From an uncultured Streptococcus sp. (GTDB taxonomy: Bacteria > Bacillota > Bacilli > Lactobacillales > Streptococcaceae), in NCBI RefSeq assembly GCF_943912555.1, contig NZ_CALTUR010000036.1:1-14729 (forward strand): a DNA stretch of 14,729 nucleotides. The letters run 5' to 3'. The translations under genes were made by a program, and so were the position numbers. Positions 6,470 through 14,729 of this stretch are shown here, in pieces (position 1 is the stretch's first letter; every line of letters begins with the position of its first letter). Below the pieces are notes generated by a model. It had not been told where the DNA came from and made no database searches. It was given only the letters and a program-made list of their open reading frames with translations.

Positions 6470-6494
6470 CTTTCTTTGTTATAATCAAGGAAAG
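6470..6494 (+). promoter_or_regulatory. Extended -10 promoter inside a 9-bp dyad, upstream of the BI-1-like gene
   Basis: TGTTATAAT at 6477-6485 is an extended -10. It is flanked by the inverted arms CTTTCTTTG (6470-6478) and CAAGGAAAG (6486-6494), which match at eight of nine positions, with one G-T pair. The TATAAT lies almost exactly at the centre of the dyad. This may be a repressor site, or the arms may fold as a hairpin in read-through RNA from the methyltransferase gene. Confidence 0.55.
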
Positions 6495-6517
6495 ATGTTC
6501 ATAGAAAAGGAGAAAAG

Positions 6518-7201
6518 ATGAATCACACTATTATTCATGACCGTGCAGGTCTCAATCAATTTTACGCTAAGGTTTATGCCTTTGTTGGTCTGGGAATCGG
6601 ACTATCCGCTTTGGTATCAGGTCTTATGTTGACGGTCTTTCAGTCTCAGCTAGTTTACTTTTTGATGCAGGGACGTCTCTGGTTGACCATTGCTACTTTT
6701 GCGGAGTTAGCCTTGGTTTTCGTTGCTAGTAGCATGGCTTCAAAGAATAGCCCAGCGGCTCTTCCAGTATTTTTACTTTACTCAGTATTAAACGGCTTTA
6801 CCCTCAGTTTTGTGGTGGCCTTCTATACTCCAGGTACAGTTTTATCTGCCTTTGTATCGAGTTCCCTTCTCTTTTTTGTCATGGCGGCAGTTGGTATCTT
6901 CACTAAGAGGGATTTGAGTGGAATTGGTCGAGCGATGATGGCGGCTCTTATTGGTTTGCTGATTGCCATGGTAGTCAATATTTTCTTGGCTAGCGGTTTC
7001 TTTGATTATATGATCAGCGTAGCCATGGTTTTGGTCTTCTCTGGGCTGATTGCTTGGGACAATCAAAGAATTCGTCTTGCCTATGAACAATCGCAAGGTC
7101 GAGTAGCGACAGGTTGGGTTGTGTCAATGGCTCTCAGTATCTATCTTGATTTTATCAATCTTTTCCTAAGTATTTTACGTATCTTTGGTCGCAATGATTA
7201 A
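6518..7201 (+). CDS. Bax inhibitor-1/YccA family membrane protein
   Basis: This 227-aa protein has about seven transmembrane helices: roughly 18-42, 51-72, 79-98, 103-124, 132-155, 160-178 and 196-220. It has the hydrophobic profile and C-terminal DNQRIRLAYEQ region of the Bax1-I (UPF0005) family. Relatives include YccA, which binds the protease FtsH, and BsYetJ, a pH-sensitive calcium leak channel. Which of these roles applies here cannot be decided. The ATG follows AAAGGAG at a good distance. The gene has its own extended -10 promoter and ends at a strong terminator, so it is probably monocistronic, with possible read-through from the methyltransferase gene, since no terminator lies between them. 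Confidence 0.88.
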   Translation: MNHTIIHDRAGLNQFYAKVYAFVGLGIGLSALVSGLMLTVFQSQLVYFLMQGRLWLTIATFAELALVFVASSMASKNSPAALPVFLLYSVLNGFTLSFVVAFYTPGTVLSAFVSSSLLFFVMAAVGIFTKRDLSGIGRAMMAALIGLLIAMVVNIFLASGFFDYMISVAMVLVFSGLIAWDNQRIRLAYEQSQGRVATGWVVSMALSIYLDFINLFLSILRIFGRND

Positions 7202-7211
7202 AAGGTCTATG

Positions 7212-7244
7212 AAATCAGTGTTTTGAGTGACACTGATTTTTTTT
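7212..7244 (+). terminator. Rho-independent terminator after BI-1-like gene
   Basis: A perfect 10-bp inverted repeat, AAATCAGTGT (7212-7221) / ACACTGATTT (7230-7239), has an 8-nt loop and is followed by further T to 7244. Confidence 0.88.
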
Positions 7245-7276
7245 AATTTTCTCTTTTCTTTTTTGGGAAATAGGTG

Positions 7277-7282
7277 TATAAT
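7277..7282 (+). promoter_or_regulatory. -10 hexamer of asnA promoter
   Basis: TATAAT at 7277-7282 lies 30 bp before the asnA start, with GAGGAG (7301-7306) as ribosome binding site in between. No convincing -35 or known operator is seen. Confidence 0.65.
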
Positions 7283-7312
7283 GCTTTTAATTAAATTTTT
7301 GAGGAGTAGCCT

Positions 7313-8305
7313 ATGAAGAAAAGTTTTATCCATCAACAAGAAGAAATTTCTTTTGTCAAAAACACTTTTACCCAGTATTTGAAAGATAAGCTAGAAGTCG
7401 TCGAAGTTCAAGGTCCTATCTTGAGCAAGGTCGGTGACGGGATGCAGGATAACCTGTCTGGTGTGGAAAATCCAGTATCCGTCAAGGTTTTGCAGATTCC
7501 TGATGAAACCTATGAAGTGGTTCATTCGCTTGCTAAATGGAAACGCCATACCCTAGCTCGTTTTGGTTTCGGTGAGGGTGAAGGTCTTTTCGTCCACATG
7601 AAAGCACTTCGTCCAGACGAAGACTCGCTGGATGCAACCCACTCTGTCTTTGTGGATCAGTGGGACTGGGAAAAGGTCATTCCAAATGGTCAACGTAATA
7701 TTGCCTACCTAAAAGAAACAGTTGAGAAGATTTATAAGGCCATTCGTTTGACAGAACTAGCTGTTGAAGCTCGTTATGACATTGAGTCTATCTTGCCAAA
7801 ACAAATCACTTTCATCCACACAGAAGAGTTGGTAGAACGCTACCCAGACTTGACACCGAAAGAGCGTGAAAATGCTATCTGTAAAGAATTCGGAGCTGTC
7901 TTCTTGATTGGTATTGGTGGCGAGTTGCCAGACGGTAAACCGCACGATGGACGTGCACCAGACTATGATGACTGGACAAGCGAGTCTGAAAATGGCTACA
8001 AGGGTCTTAATGGTGATATTCTTGTCTGGAATGAGTCTCTAGGTGGAGCCTTTGAGTTGTCTTCTATGGGAATCCGTGTAGATGAAGAAACTCTTCGTCG
8101 CCAGGTTGTCATCACAGGTGATGAAGACCGCTTGGAATTGGAATGGCACAAGGCATTGTTGAATGGATTATTCCCATTGACAATCGGTGGAGGAATTGGA
8201 CAATCTCGTATGGCCATGTTCTTACTTCGTAAAAAACATATCGGAGAAGTGCAAACAAGTGTTTGGCCTCAAGAAGTCCGCGATACTTACGAAAATATTT
8301 TGTAG
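7313..8305 (+). CDS. asnA: Aspartate-ammonia ligase (asparagine synthetase A)
   Basis: This cytosolic enzyme makes L-asparagine from aspartate, ammonia and ATP, through an aspartyl-AMP intermediate. The 330-aa length equals that of E. coli AsnA. The fold is related to class II aspartyl-tRNA synthetases. Diagnostic segments include the start region [19 protein letters not shown], the [13 protein letters not shown] block near 44-56, the DQWDWEK block near 122, and the C-terminal [14 protein letters not shown] block near 292-305, which resembles class II motif 3 with its arginine. It has its own -10 element and a terminator on each side, so it is transcribed alone. Nothing in the upstream sequence looks like a T-box or riboswitch. 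Confidence 0.97.
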   Translation: MKKSFIHQQEEISFVKNTFTQYLKDKLEVVEVQGPILSKVGDGMQDNLSGVENPVSVKVLQIPDETYEVVHSLAKWKRHTLARFGFGEGEGLFVHMKALRPDEDSLDATHSVFVDQWDWEKVIPNGQRNIAYLKETVEKIYKAIRLTELAVEARYDIESILPKQITFIHTEELVERYPDLTPKERENAICKEFGAVFLIGIGGELPDGKPHDGRAPDYDDWTSESENGYKGLNGDILVWNESLGGAFELSSMGIRVDEETLRRQVVITGDEDRLELEWHKALLNGLFPLTIGGGIGQSRMAMFLLRKKHIGEVQTSVWPQEVRDTYENIL

Positions 8306-8308
8306 AGA

Positions 8309-8340
8309 ATCGAACCGCAAGGTTCGGTTTTCTTTCTCTT
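8309..8340 (+). terminator. Rho-independent terminator after asnA
   Basis: An 8-bp stem (8309-8316 with 8321-8328, core CGAACC/GGTTCG) is closed by a GCAA tetraloop of the stable GNRA class. A T-rich tail follows. Confidence 0.88.
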
Positions 8341-8346
8341 TTTGCC

Positions 8347-8362
8347 TATAATTTGGTATAAT
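8347..8362 (+). promoter_or_regulatory. Tandem -10 elements upstream of rsmD; the second predicts a leaderless mRNA
   Basis: Two TATAAT hexamers occur 10 bp apart, at 8347-8352 and 8357-8362. The second is an extended -10 (TGGTATAAT, 8354-8362) and is separated from the rsmD ATG at 8370 by seven bases, so its transcript should begin at or next to the start codon. The first would give a leader of about 10 nt, still without a Shine-Dalgarno sequence. Confidence 0.68.
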
Positions 8363-8369
8363 AAACGGT

Positions 8370-8909
8370 ATGAAAATCGTATCAGGAATCTATGGGGGAC
8401 GTCCCCTTAAGACATTAGAAGGCAAGACGACAAGGCCTACTTCGGATAAGGTTAGGGGAGCCATTTTTAACATGATTGGTCCCTACTTTGAAGGGGGACG
8501 AGTCTTGGACCTTTATGCAGGTAGTGGTGGTTTATCTATCGAGGCAGTATCGCGTGGCATGTCTAGCGCTGTTTTGGTGGAACGAGACCGTAAGGCTCAG
8601 GCTATCGTGGCTGAAAATATTCAGATGACCAAGGAAGTTGGGAAATTTCAACTTCTCAAGATGGATGCAGAAAGAGCATTGGAACAGGTATCTGGGGAAT
8701 TTGACCTTATTTTCTTAGACCCTCCTTATGCCAAGGAACAAATCGTAGCAGATATTGAAAAAATGGCTGAGAGAGAGCTTTTTTCTGAAGATGTCATGGT
8801 CGTGTGTGAGACGGATAAAGCCGTTGAACTTCCAGAAGAAATTGCCTGTCTGGGTATCTGGAAGGAAAAAATTTATGGAATTAGTAAGGTGACAGTTTAT
8901 GTCAGATAA
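8370..8909 (+). CDS. rsmD: 16S rRNA (guanine-N2)-methyltransferase RsmD
   Basis: This 179-aa cytosolic methyltransferase is expected to modify G966 (E. coli numbering) of 16S rRNA in the small subunit. The start [15 protein letters not shown] is the family's conserved N-terminus, which fixes the ATG despite the absence of a ribosome binding site. The S-adenosylmethionine loop [15 protein letters not shown] lies at 45-59, an acidic ribose-binding residue is at about E71, and the catalytic motif DPPY is at 117-120. The length is normal. It heads an operon with coaD, whose start overlaps its last 11 bases, and the PDZ-Lon protease gene. The pairing of rsmD and coaD is common in Firmicutes. Confidence 0.95.
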   Translation: MKIVSGIYGGRPLKTLEGKTTRPTSDKVRGAIFNMIGPYFEGGRVLDLYAGSGGLSIEAVSRGMSSAVLVERDRKAQAIVAENIQMTKEVGKFQLLKMDAERALEQVSGEFDLIFLDPPYAKEQIVADIEKMAERELFSEDVMVVCETDKAVELPEEIACLGIWKEKIYGISKVTVYVR

Positions 8910-9387
8910 GATTGGCTTATTCACAGGCTCATTTGATCCGATGACAAATGGGCATCTGGATATGATTGAACGGGCGAGTAGACTCTTTGATAAGCTCTAT
9001 GTGGGTATTTTTTTTAATCCCCACAAACAAGGATTTCTCCCTATCGAAAGTCGTAAACGGGGGCTAGAAAAGGCTGTGAAACATTTGGAAAATGTTGCAG
9101 TCGTGTCTTCTCATGATGAATTGGTAGTTGATGTCGCAAAAAGACTGGGGGCTACTTGCCTAGTGCGGGGCTTGAGGAATGCGGCGGATTTGCAATATGA
9201 AGCCAGTTTTGATTACTACAATCATCAGCTGTCTCCTGATATAGAGACCATTTATTTGTATAGTCGACCTGAACATCTCTATATCAGTTCATCCGGTGTT
9301 AGAGAGCTATTGAAGTTTGGTCAGGATGTTGCCTGCTATGTTCCTGAGAGTATTTTGGAGGAAATAAGAAATGAAAAAAAAGATTAG
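8899..9387 (+). CDS. coaD: Phosphopantetheine adenylyltransferase
   Basis: This enzyme carries out the penultimate step of coenzyme A synthesis, joining 4'-phosphopantetheine and ATP to give dephospho-CoA and pyrophosphate. It is 162 aa long, the usual length, and forms hexamers in this family. The nucleotidyltransferase motif TNGH lies at 16-19, with the phosphate-binding [10 protein letters not shown] strand-loop before it. [14 protein letters not shown] (88-101) and the C-terminal ISSSGVRE (129-136) complete the active site. It overlaps rsmD by 11 bases, with AAGGTG upstream, and the protease gene by 17 bases, so all three are translationally coupled. Confidence 0.97.
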   Translation: MSDKIGLFTGSFDPMTNGHLDMIERASRLFDKLYVGIFFNPHKQGFLPIESRKRGLEKAVKHLENVAVVSSHDELVVDVAKRLGATCLVRGLRNAADLQYEASFDYYNHQLSPDIETIYLYSRPEHLYISSSGVRELLKFGQDVACYVPESILEEIRNEKKD

Positions 9388-10408
9388 ATGGCCCTTATAT
9401 GTCATTGCGGCCTTGATTGTGACCTTCTTGGCATTTGTAGTGCCCTTGCCCTACTATATAGAGGTTCCAGGTGGTTCGGAAGATATTCGCCAAGTCCTCA
9501 AAGTCAATGATACAGAAGATAAGGAAGCTGGGGCCTATCACTTCGTTACGGTTGGTGTCCAACATGCTACTTTAGCCCATATGATTTATGCGTGGTTGAC
9601 GCCTTTTACAGATATTCGCAGTGCTCAGGAGACTACAGGCGGAACTTCCGATGTTGAATTTATGCGAATCAATCAATTCTACATGCAAACATCGCAAAAT
9701 ATGGCCAAATATCAAGGACTGAAAACAGCTGGTAAGGATATTGAACTCAAATACCTTGGGGTTTATGTTTTGACGGTGACGGATAATTCAACCTTTAAAG
9801 GGATTCTCAACATCTCTGATACTGTCACAGCAGTCAATGATCAGACCTTTGACAGTTCCAAAGATTTGATTGATTACGTCAATTCTCAAAAACTAGGGGA
9901 CTCCGTCAAGGTCACCTATGAAGAGGATGGGCAAACCAAGTCTGCAGAAGGTAAGATTATCACCTTGGAAAATGGCAAAAATGGAATTGGAATCGGTTTG
10001 ATTGACCGTACAGAAGTAACTAGTGATGTCCCAATTCGTTTTTCAACAGCTGGTATCGGTGGTCCAAGTGCTGGTCTCATGTTTAGTCTGGCCATCTATA
10101 CTCAAATAGCTGATCCAGGCCTTCGTAACGGCCGAATCGTTGCTGGTACAGGGACCATTGACAGAGATGGCAATGTGGGAGACATCGGAGGTATTGATAA
10201 GAAAGTTGTAGCTTCGGCTAGAGAAGGTGCTGTGATTTTCTTTGCTCCAGATAACCCTGTTAGCGAAGAAGAACAAAAAGCGCATCCAGATGCCAAAAAC
10301 AACTACCAAACAGCTCTGGAAGCAGCCAAAACAATCAAGACAGATATGAAAATCGTTCCAGTTAAAACTCTACAGGATGCAATTGATTACTTGAAAAATA
10401 ATCCCTAG
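9371..10408 (+). CDS. sepM: Membrane-anchored PDZ-Lon serine protease (YlbL/SepM type)
   Basis: This 345-aa protein has one N-terminal membrane anchor (about 8-27) that places the rest outside the cell. A PDZ domain lies at about 125-205 and a Lon-type (S16) protease domain at about 220-342. The catalytic dyad is visible: S233 in GGPSAGLMF and K278 in GDIGGIDKK, a spacing of 45 residues. In S. mutans the homologue SepM trims the competence-stimulating peptide. B. subtilis YlbL shares the architecture. The substrate here is unknown. GGAGGAAA inside the coaD end is its ribosome binding site. The small inverted repeat after the stop lacks a T tail, so no clear terminator closes this operon. Confidence 0.9.
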   Translation: MKKKIRWPLYVIAALIVTFLAFVVPLPYYIEVPGGSEDIRQVLKVNDTEDKEAGAYHFVTVGVQHATLAHMIYAWLTPFTDIRSAQETTGGTSDVEFMRINQFYMQTSQNMAKYQGLKTAGKDIELKYLGVYVLTVTDNSTFKGILNISDTVTAVNDQTFDSSKDLIDYVNSQKLGDSVKVTYEEDGQTKSAEGKIITLENGKNGIGIGLIDRTEVTSDVPIRFSTAGIGGPSAGLMFSLAIYTQIADPGLRNGRIVAGTGTIDRDGNVGDIGGIDKKVVASAREGAVIFFAPDNPVSEEEQKAHPDAKNNYQTALEAAKTIKTDMKIVPVKTLQDAIDYLKNNP

Positions 10409-10450
10409 TTTTTAAGTGAAATTTCCAAACTAGCGCACAAACAGAGAAGA

Positions 10451-10459
10451 TGGTATAAT
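10451..10459 (+). promoter_or_regulatory. Extended -10 promoter giving a leaderless DUF1146 mRNA
   Basis: TGGTATAAT at 10451-10459 is a perfect extended -10. Six bases (10460-10465) separate it from the ATG at 10466, so transcription should start at the codon itself. There is no Shine-Dalgarno sequence. It would also drive murA and epuA. Confidence 0.72.
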
Positions 10460-10465
10460 AGTCAA

Positions 10466-10696
10466 ATGGTTCAATTATTATTCACTCTAAGCAGTCACAT
10501 GCTCTTTATTTATGTGAGTTTTTACCTTTTAAAGGATCTTGTTAGATGGGAAAAGGTCTTAAAAGTGACAACTGAGAATACAGGAAAAGTTCGTTTACTA
10601 GTAGCCTTTTTCAGCATTGTAATGGGCTATATCATGAGTTCTTTCTTTATCAGCCTATATCAGTTGTGGCAAGAAGCGCTTAGAGGATTATTATAA
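10466..10696 (+). CDS. DUF1146 small membrane protein (YwzB-like)
   Basis: This 76-aa protein has two membrane helices, about 5-22 and 43-68, joined by a charged cytoplasmic or external loop ([19 protein letters not shown]). The VRW/EKV pattern and size fit the DUF1146 family of Firmicutes, which is often found directly before murA. The function is not known. The position suggests a link to envelope synthesis, but that is only context. It lies 23 bp before murA with no terminator between, so the two form an operon. The start is fixed by a -10 element six bases upstream, and no ribosome binding site is present. Confidence 0.82.
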   Translation: MVQLLFTLSSHMLFIYVSFYLLKDLVRWEKVLKVTTENTGKVRLLVAFFSIVMGYIMSSFFISLYQLWQEALRGLL

Positions 10697-10719
10697 AATC
10701 AAATGTAAAGGAAATAAGT

Positions 10720-11989
10720 ATGGAAAAAATTGTGGTTCAAGGTGGCGATAATCGTCTGGTAGGAAGTGTTACGATTGAAGGAGCAAAGAATGCAGTCTTG
10801 CCCTTGTTGGCAGCGACTATTCTAGCAAGTGAAGGAAAAACCGTCTTGCAGAATGTTCCTATCCTGTCAGATGTTTTCACTATGAATCAGGTGGTTCGTG
10901 GTTTGAATGCCAAGGTAGATTTTGAAGAGGAAGCCCATCTTGTCGAAGTGGATGCGACTGGCGATATCACAGAGGAAGCTCCCTACAAGTATGTCAGCAA
11001 GATGCGCGCATCTATCGTTGTCTTGGGGCCAATCCTTGCCCGTGTAGGTCATGCCAAGGTGTCCATGCCAGGTGGTTGTACGATTGGTAGCCGTCCTATT
11101 GATCTTCATTTGAAAGGTCTGGAAGCCATGGGGGCTAAGATTAGTCAGACAGCTGGGTATATCGAAGCCAAGGCTGATCGCTTACATGGCGCTCATATCT
11201 ATATGGACTTCCCAAGTGTTGGTGCAACGCAGAACTTGATGATGGCAGCGACTCTGGCTGATGGGGTGACAGTGATTGAAAATGCTGCGCGTGAGCCTGA
11301 GATTGTGGACCTAGCCATTCTCTTAAATGAAATGGGAGCTAAAGTCAAAGGTGCTGGTACAGAGACCATTACCATTACTGGTGTGGATAAACTTCACGGT
11401 ACGACCCACAATGTGGTACAAGACCGTATTGAGGCTGGAACCTTTATGGTGGCTGCTGCCATGACTGGTGGTGATGTCTTGATTAAAGACGCTGTTTGGG
11501 AGCACAACCGTCCCTTGATTGCTAAATTGCTTGAAATGGGAGTGGAAGTGACAGAGGAGACTGAAGGAATTCGAGTTCGCTCTCAACTAGAAAATCTTAA
11601 AGCTGTCCATGTGAAAACCTTGCCTCATCCAGGATTTCCAACAGATATGCAGGCTCAATTTACAGCCTTGATGACCGTTGCAAAAGGCGAATCAACTATG
11701 GTGGAGACAGTTTTTGAAAATCGTTTCCAACACCTAGAAGAAATGCGCCGTATGGGCTTGCACTCTGAAATTATCCGTGATACAGCACGTATTGTTGGTG
11801 GACAGCCTTTGCAGGGAGCAGAAGTTCTTTCAACTGACCTTCGTGCCAGTGCAGCCTTGATTTTGACTGGTTTGGTAGCGCAAGGAGAAACTGTGGTTGG
11901 TAAATTAGTCCACTTGGATAGAGGCTACTACCGTTTCCATGAGAAGTTGGCGCAGCTGGGTGCTAAGATTCAGCGAATTGAGGCAAGTG

Positions 11990-12003
<14 letters not shown>
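10720..12003 (+). CDS. murA: UDP-N-acetylglucosamine 1-carboxyvinyltransferase MurA
   Basis: This cytosolic enzyme commits UDP-GlcNAc to peptidoglycan synthesis by transferring enolpyruvate from PEP, and it is the target of fosfomycin. It is 427 aa, an EPSP-synthase-like two-domain protein. Visible active-site residues are K23/N24 in GAKNA, C120 in [15 protein letters not shown] (the cysteine alkylated by fosfomycin) and D309 in FPTDMQAQ. Cysteine at 120 means no natural Cys-to-Asp resistance. AAAGGAAA before the ATG is the ribosome binding site. Streptococci have two MurA paralogues; the neighbours DUF1146, epuA and endA identify this as the copy usually called murA1. Confidence 0.97.
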
Positions 12004-13047
<1,044 letters not shown>

Positions 13048-13058
13048 AAGATAAGATA

Positions 13059-13096
13059 AACTCCTATGTCACTTGTGGATGTAGGGGTTCTTTCTT
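13059..13096 (+). terminator. Probable terminator after endA
   Basis: AACTCCTA (13059-13066) pairs with TAGGGGTT (13082-13089), with one G-T pair. A small inner stem lies in the loop, and CTTTCTT follows. The T tail is interrupted, so termination may be incomplete. Confidence 0.6.
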
Positions 13097-13126
13097 ACTA
13101 GTTTAAGCAGGGCTACAATAGACACT

Positions 13127-13242
13127 GATACTCAAAGAAAATCAAAGTGCAAACTAGGAATCTAGGCGCAGGTTGCTCAAAGCACAGCTTTGAGGTTGTA
13201 GATAAAGCTGACGTGGTTTGAAGAGATCTTCGAAGAGTATGA
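13127..13242 (+). repeat. BOX repeat element, boxA-boxC type without a full boxB
   Basis: The left part (from ATACTCAAAGAAAATCAAAG) is boxA and the right part (GCTGACGTGGTTTGAAGAGA to GAGTATGA) is boxC. The intervening 45-bp boxB unit is absent. The ends form short terminal inverted repeats (ATACTC...GAGTAT), as expected for a MITE. An internal palindrome, CTCAAAGCACAGCTTTGAG, lies at about 13178-13193. It fills most of the 267-base gap between endA and the CBS-domain gene and ends about 30 bp before that gene's -10 element. Confidence 0.88.
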
Positions 13243-13273
13243 GAAAAAATAATATGTACTGGACTAAATTTTG

Positions 13274-13282
13274 TGATATAAT
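13274..13282 (+). promoter_or_regulatory. Extended -10 promoter of the CBS-domain gene
   Basis: TGATATAAT at 13274-13282 is an extended -10. AGGAG (13303-13307) follows as ribosome binding site, 7 nt before the ATG. The -35 region has no clear hexamer. Confidence 0.68.
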
Positions 13283-13314
13283 AAAGGATAAAATACTATT
13301 TTAGGAGAAGAACT

Positions 13315-14646
13315 ATGGAAGACCCAAGTAGTCAGAATTTGTTGCTACAATTTGTTTTGTTGTTTATCTTGACAGTGTTAAATGCTTTTTTCTCAGCCAC
13401 AGAAATGGCCATGGTTTCACTTAACCGTGCGCGGGTTGAACAAAAGGCAGAAGAAGGAGATAGACGCTATATCCGTCTGCTGAGGGTACTAGAAAATCCT
13501 AACCACTTTTTATCAACCATTCAAGTAGGGATTACCCTGATTACGATCTTATCAGGGGCGAGTTTGGCAGACACTCTGGGACGAGAAATTGCATCTTGGC
13601 TTGGAAATGGCGAAACATCTTATGCCGTTGCAAGTTTTCTATCTTTAGCATTTTTGACTTATATTTCCATTGTTTTTGGGGAATTGTATCCTAAGAGAAT
13701 CGCTCTTAATCTAAAGGATGCCTTGGCGATTCGTACAGCGCCAGTTATCATTGGGCTTGGGAAACTAGTTAGTCCCTTTGTTTGGCTCTTATCTGCATCT
13801 ACCAATCTCTTGAGTAACTTGACTCCTATGACTTTTGACGATGCTGACGAAAAAATGACCCGTGATGAAATTGAGTACATGCTGACAAATAGTGAAGAAA
13901 CATTAGATGCTGACGAAATTGAGATGTTACAAGGGATTTTTTCACTGGACGAATTAATGGCCAGAGAAGTCATGGTTCCTCGAACGGATGCCTTTATGGT
14001 GGATATTCAGGATGATAGTCAAACCATCATCCAAAGCATTTTAAAACAAAACTTCTCCCGTATCCCTGTCTATGATGGAGACAAGGATAACGTGATTGGG
14101 ATCATTCACACCAAGAGTCTCCTTAAGGCGGGCTTTGTGGACGGTTTTGACAATATTGTTTGGAAGAAAATCTTACAAGATCCACTTTTTGTTCCTGAAA
14201 CTATTTTTGTGGATGACTTGCTAAAAGAATTGCGCAATACCCAAAGACAAATGGCAATCTTGCTAGATGAATACGGTGGGATGGCTGGTTTGGTGACACT
14301 TGAAGACCTCTTAGAGGAGATCGTTGGGGAAATCGATGACGAAACAGATAAGGCAGAAATCGAAGTTCATCAAATCGGAGAAGATACTTATATTGTTCAA
14401 GGTACCATGAATCTCAATGATTTTAATGACTACTTTGATGTTGAACTGGAAAGTGATGATGTTGATACCATCGCTGGTTATTATTTGACAGGAGTGGGGA
14501 CCATTCCAACGAATGAGAAACTCAGTTATGAATTAGTCAGCCAAAACAAACAGCTTATCCTAACCAATGATAAGGTGAAAAATGGACGTGTTACCAAGGT
14601 AAAAGTCCAAATTACCGAAGTTGAAATAGAAGAAGAAACAGAATAA
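13315..14646 (+). CDS. CNNM/CorC-type membrane protein with CBS pair (hemolysin-like, TlyC family)
   Basis: This 443-aa membrane protein has a DUF21/CNNM domain (about 10-175) with helices near 9-27, 70-85, 103-122 and 140-165. It includes the conserved segments NAFFSATEMA (23-32) and FGELYPKRIA (121-130). Two CBS motifs follow at about 215-275 and 285-342, typical nucleotide-binding regulatory modules, and then a CorC_HlyC domain at about 350-435. The family covers Mg2+ efflux or protection proteins such as S. aureus MpfA and proteins historically called hemolysins. Divalent-cation transport is the most likely role here, and haemolysis is not supported by the sequence. Its promoter is its own, and a terminator follows. 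Confidence 0.9.
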   Translation: MEDPSSQNLLLQFVLLFILTVLNAFFSATEMAMVSLNRARVEQKAEEGDRRYIRLLRVLENPNHFLSTIQVGITLITILSGASLADTLGREIASWLGNGETSYAVASFLSLAFLTYISIVFGELYPKRIALNLKDALAIRTAPVIIGLGKLVSPFVWLLSASTNLLSNLTPMTFDDADEKMTRDEIEYMLTNSEETLDADEIEMLQGIFSLDELMAREVMVPRTDAFMVDIQDDSQTIIQSILKQNFSRIPVYDGDKDNVIGIIHTKSLLKAGFVDGFDNIVWKKILQDPLFVPETIFVDDLLKELRNTQRQMAILLDEYGGMAGLVTLEDLLEEIVGEIDDETDKAEIEVHQIGEDTYIVQGTMNLNDFNDYFDVELESDDVDTIAGYYLTGVGTIPTNEKLSYELVSQNKQLILTNDKVKNGRVTKVKVQITEVEIEEETE

Positions 14647-14650
14647 ACTA

Positions 14651-14685
14651 GAGGCTTTTGTCACCATGCGTGACGGAGCCTTTTT
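14651..14685 (+). terminator. Rho-independent terminator after the CBS-domain gene
   Basis: An outer stem GGCT (14653-14656) / AGCC (14677-14680) and an inner stem GTCAC (14660-14664) / GTGAC (14670-14674) are joined by a T-rich/GG internal part that can form G-T pairs. Five T (14681-14685) follow. The remaining bases to 14729 show no feature I can support. Confidence 0.82.
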
Positions 14686-14729
14686 CAGTTGATTTCAAAA
14701 GGGAATTGTTTCCTCGAAAAGCTTAGCCC

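Noticed and set aside
7240..7260. Possible CodY box (AATTTTCT...) before asnA
   Set aside because: Only the left half matches the consensus, and the right half is a pyrimidine run with no symmetry.
10043..10309. Minus-strand reading frames inside the protease gene
   Set aside because: They are antisense to the conserved Lon domain and have no family resemblance or ribosome binding site.
10405..10433. Hairpin CTAGTTT/AAACTAG after the protease gene as a terminator
   Set aside because: The stem is AT-rich with a large loop, and no T run follows, so termination is not supported.
11939..11989. Longer EpuA start inside murA
   Set aside because: No ribosome binding site is present. The sequence is an out-of-frame reading of conserved murA codons, and the better site is GAGG before 11990.
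13659..13973. Long minus-strand reading frame within the CBS-domain gene
   Set aside because: It is low-complexity, Ser/Ile-rich, lies wholly inside a well-conserved gene and has no ribosome binding site: a shadow frame.

Overview
The window looks like a chromosomal segment of a mitis-group Streptococcus close to S. pneumoniae, S. pseudopneumoniae or S. mitis. Three things support this. Pneumococcal-type BOX repeats lie at both ends. The gene order murA - epuA - endA is present, with an EndA of the pneumococcal length (274 aa, His160/Asn191). A second YidC paralogue is encoded, with a lipobox and a basic tail. The species cannot be fixed from the sequence alone.

Region 1 (1-4229, + strand) appears to be an accessory, AT-rich module. 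It starts just inside a BOX element that the window edge cuts. An ABC transporter follows, with one ATPase and two paralogous six-helix permeases, then a terminator. A NisR/SpaR-like response regulator and a histidine kinase with a very short extracytoplasmic loop come next, with their own promoter. The layout matches LanFEG/CprABC immunity or resistance transporters with a lantibiotic-sensing two-component system. No bacteriocin precursor or modification gene is visible, so it reads as an orphan resistance module. An 11-bp-phased direct repeat upstream of the ATPase gene is a candidate operator.

Region 2 (4329-5734) contains a bidirectional terminator, then minus-strand yidC2 (membrane protein insertion) and an acylphosphatase gene. 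The acylphosphatase gene is divergent from a SPOUT RNA methyltransferase gene, and their promoters overlap.

Region 3 (5723-10408, + strand) is core housekeeping: trmH-like methyltransferase, a BI-1/YccA-like membrane protein, asnA (asparagine synthesis), and an overlapping operon of rsmD (16S rRNA methylation), coaD (CoA synthesis) and a PDZ-Lon membrane protease (YlbL/SepM type).

Region 4 (10454-14685, + strand) contains a DUF1146 small membrane protein, murA (first step of peptidoglycan synthesis), epuA, and endA, the membrane nuclease used for DNA uptake in pneumococcus. A BOX A-C element and a CNNM/CBS-domain transporter-like gene follow, then a terminator.

A recurring regulatory theme is the extended -10 promoter (TGnTATAAT). 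At three genes (trmH-like, rsmD, DUF1146) the ATG lies 6-7 nt after this -10 hexamer with no ribosome binding site, which predicts leaderless mRNAs. I found no tRNA, rRNA, CRISPR array, intact insertion sequence or origin.
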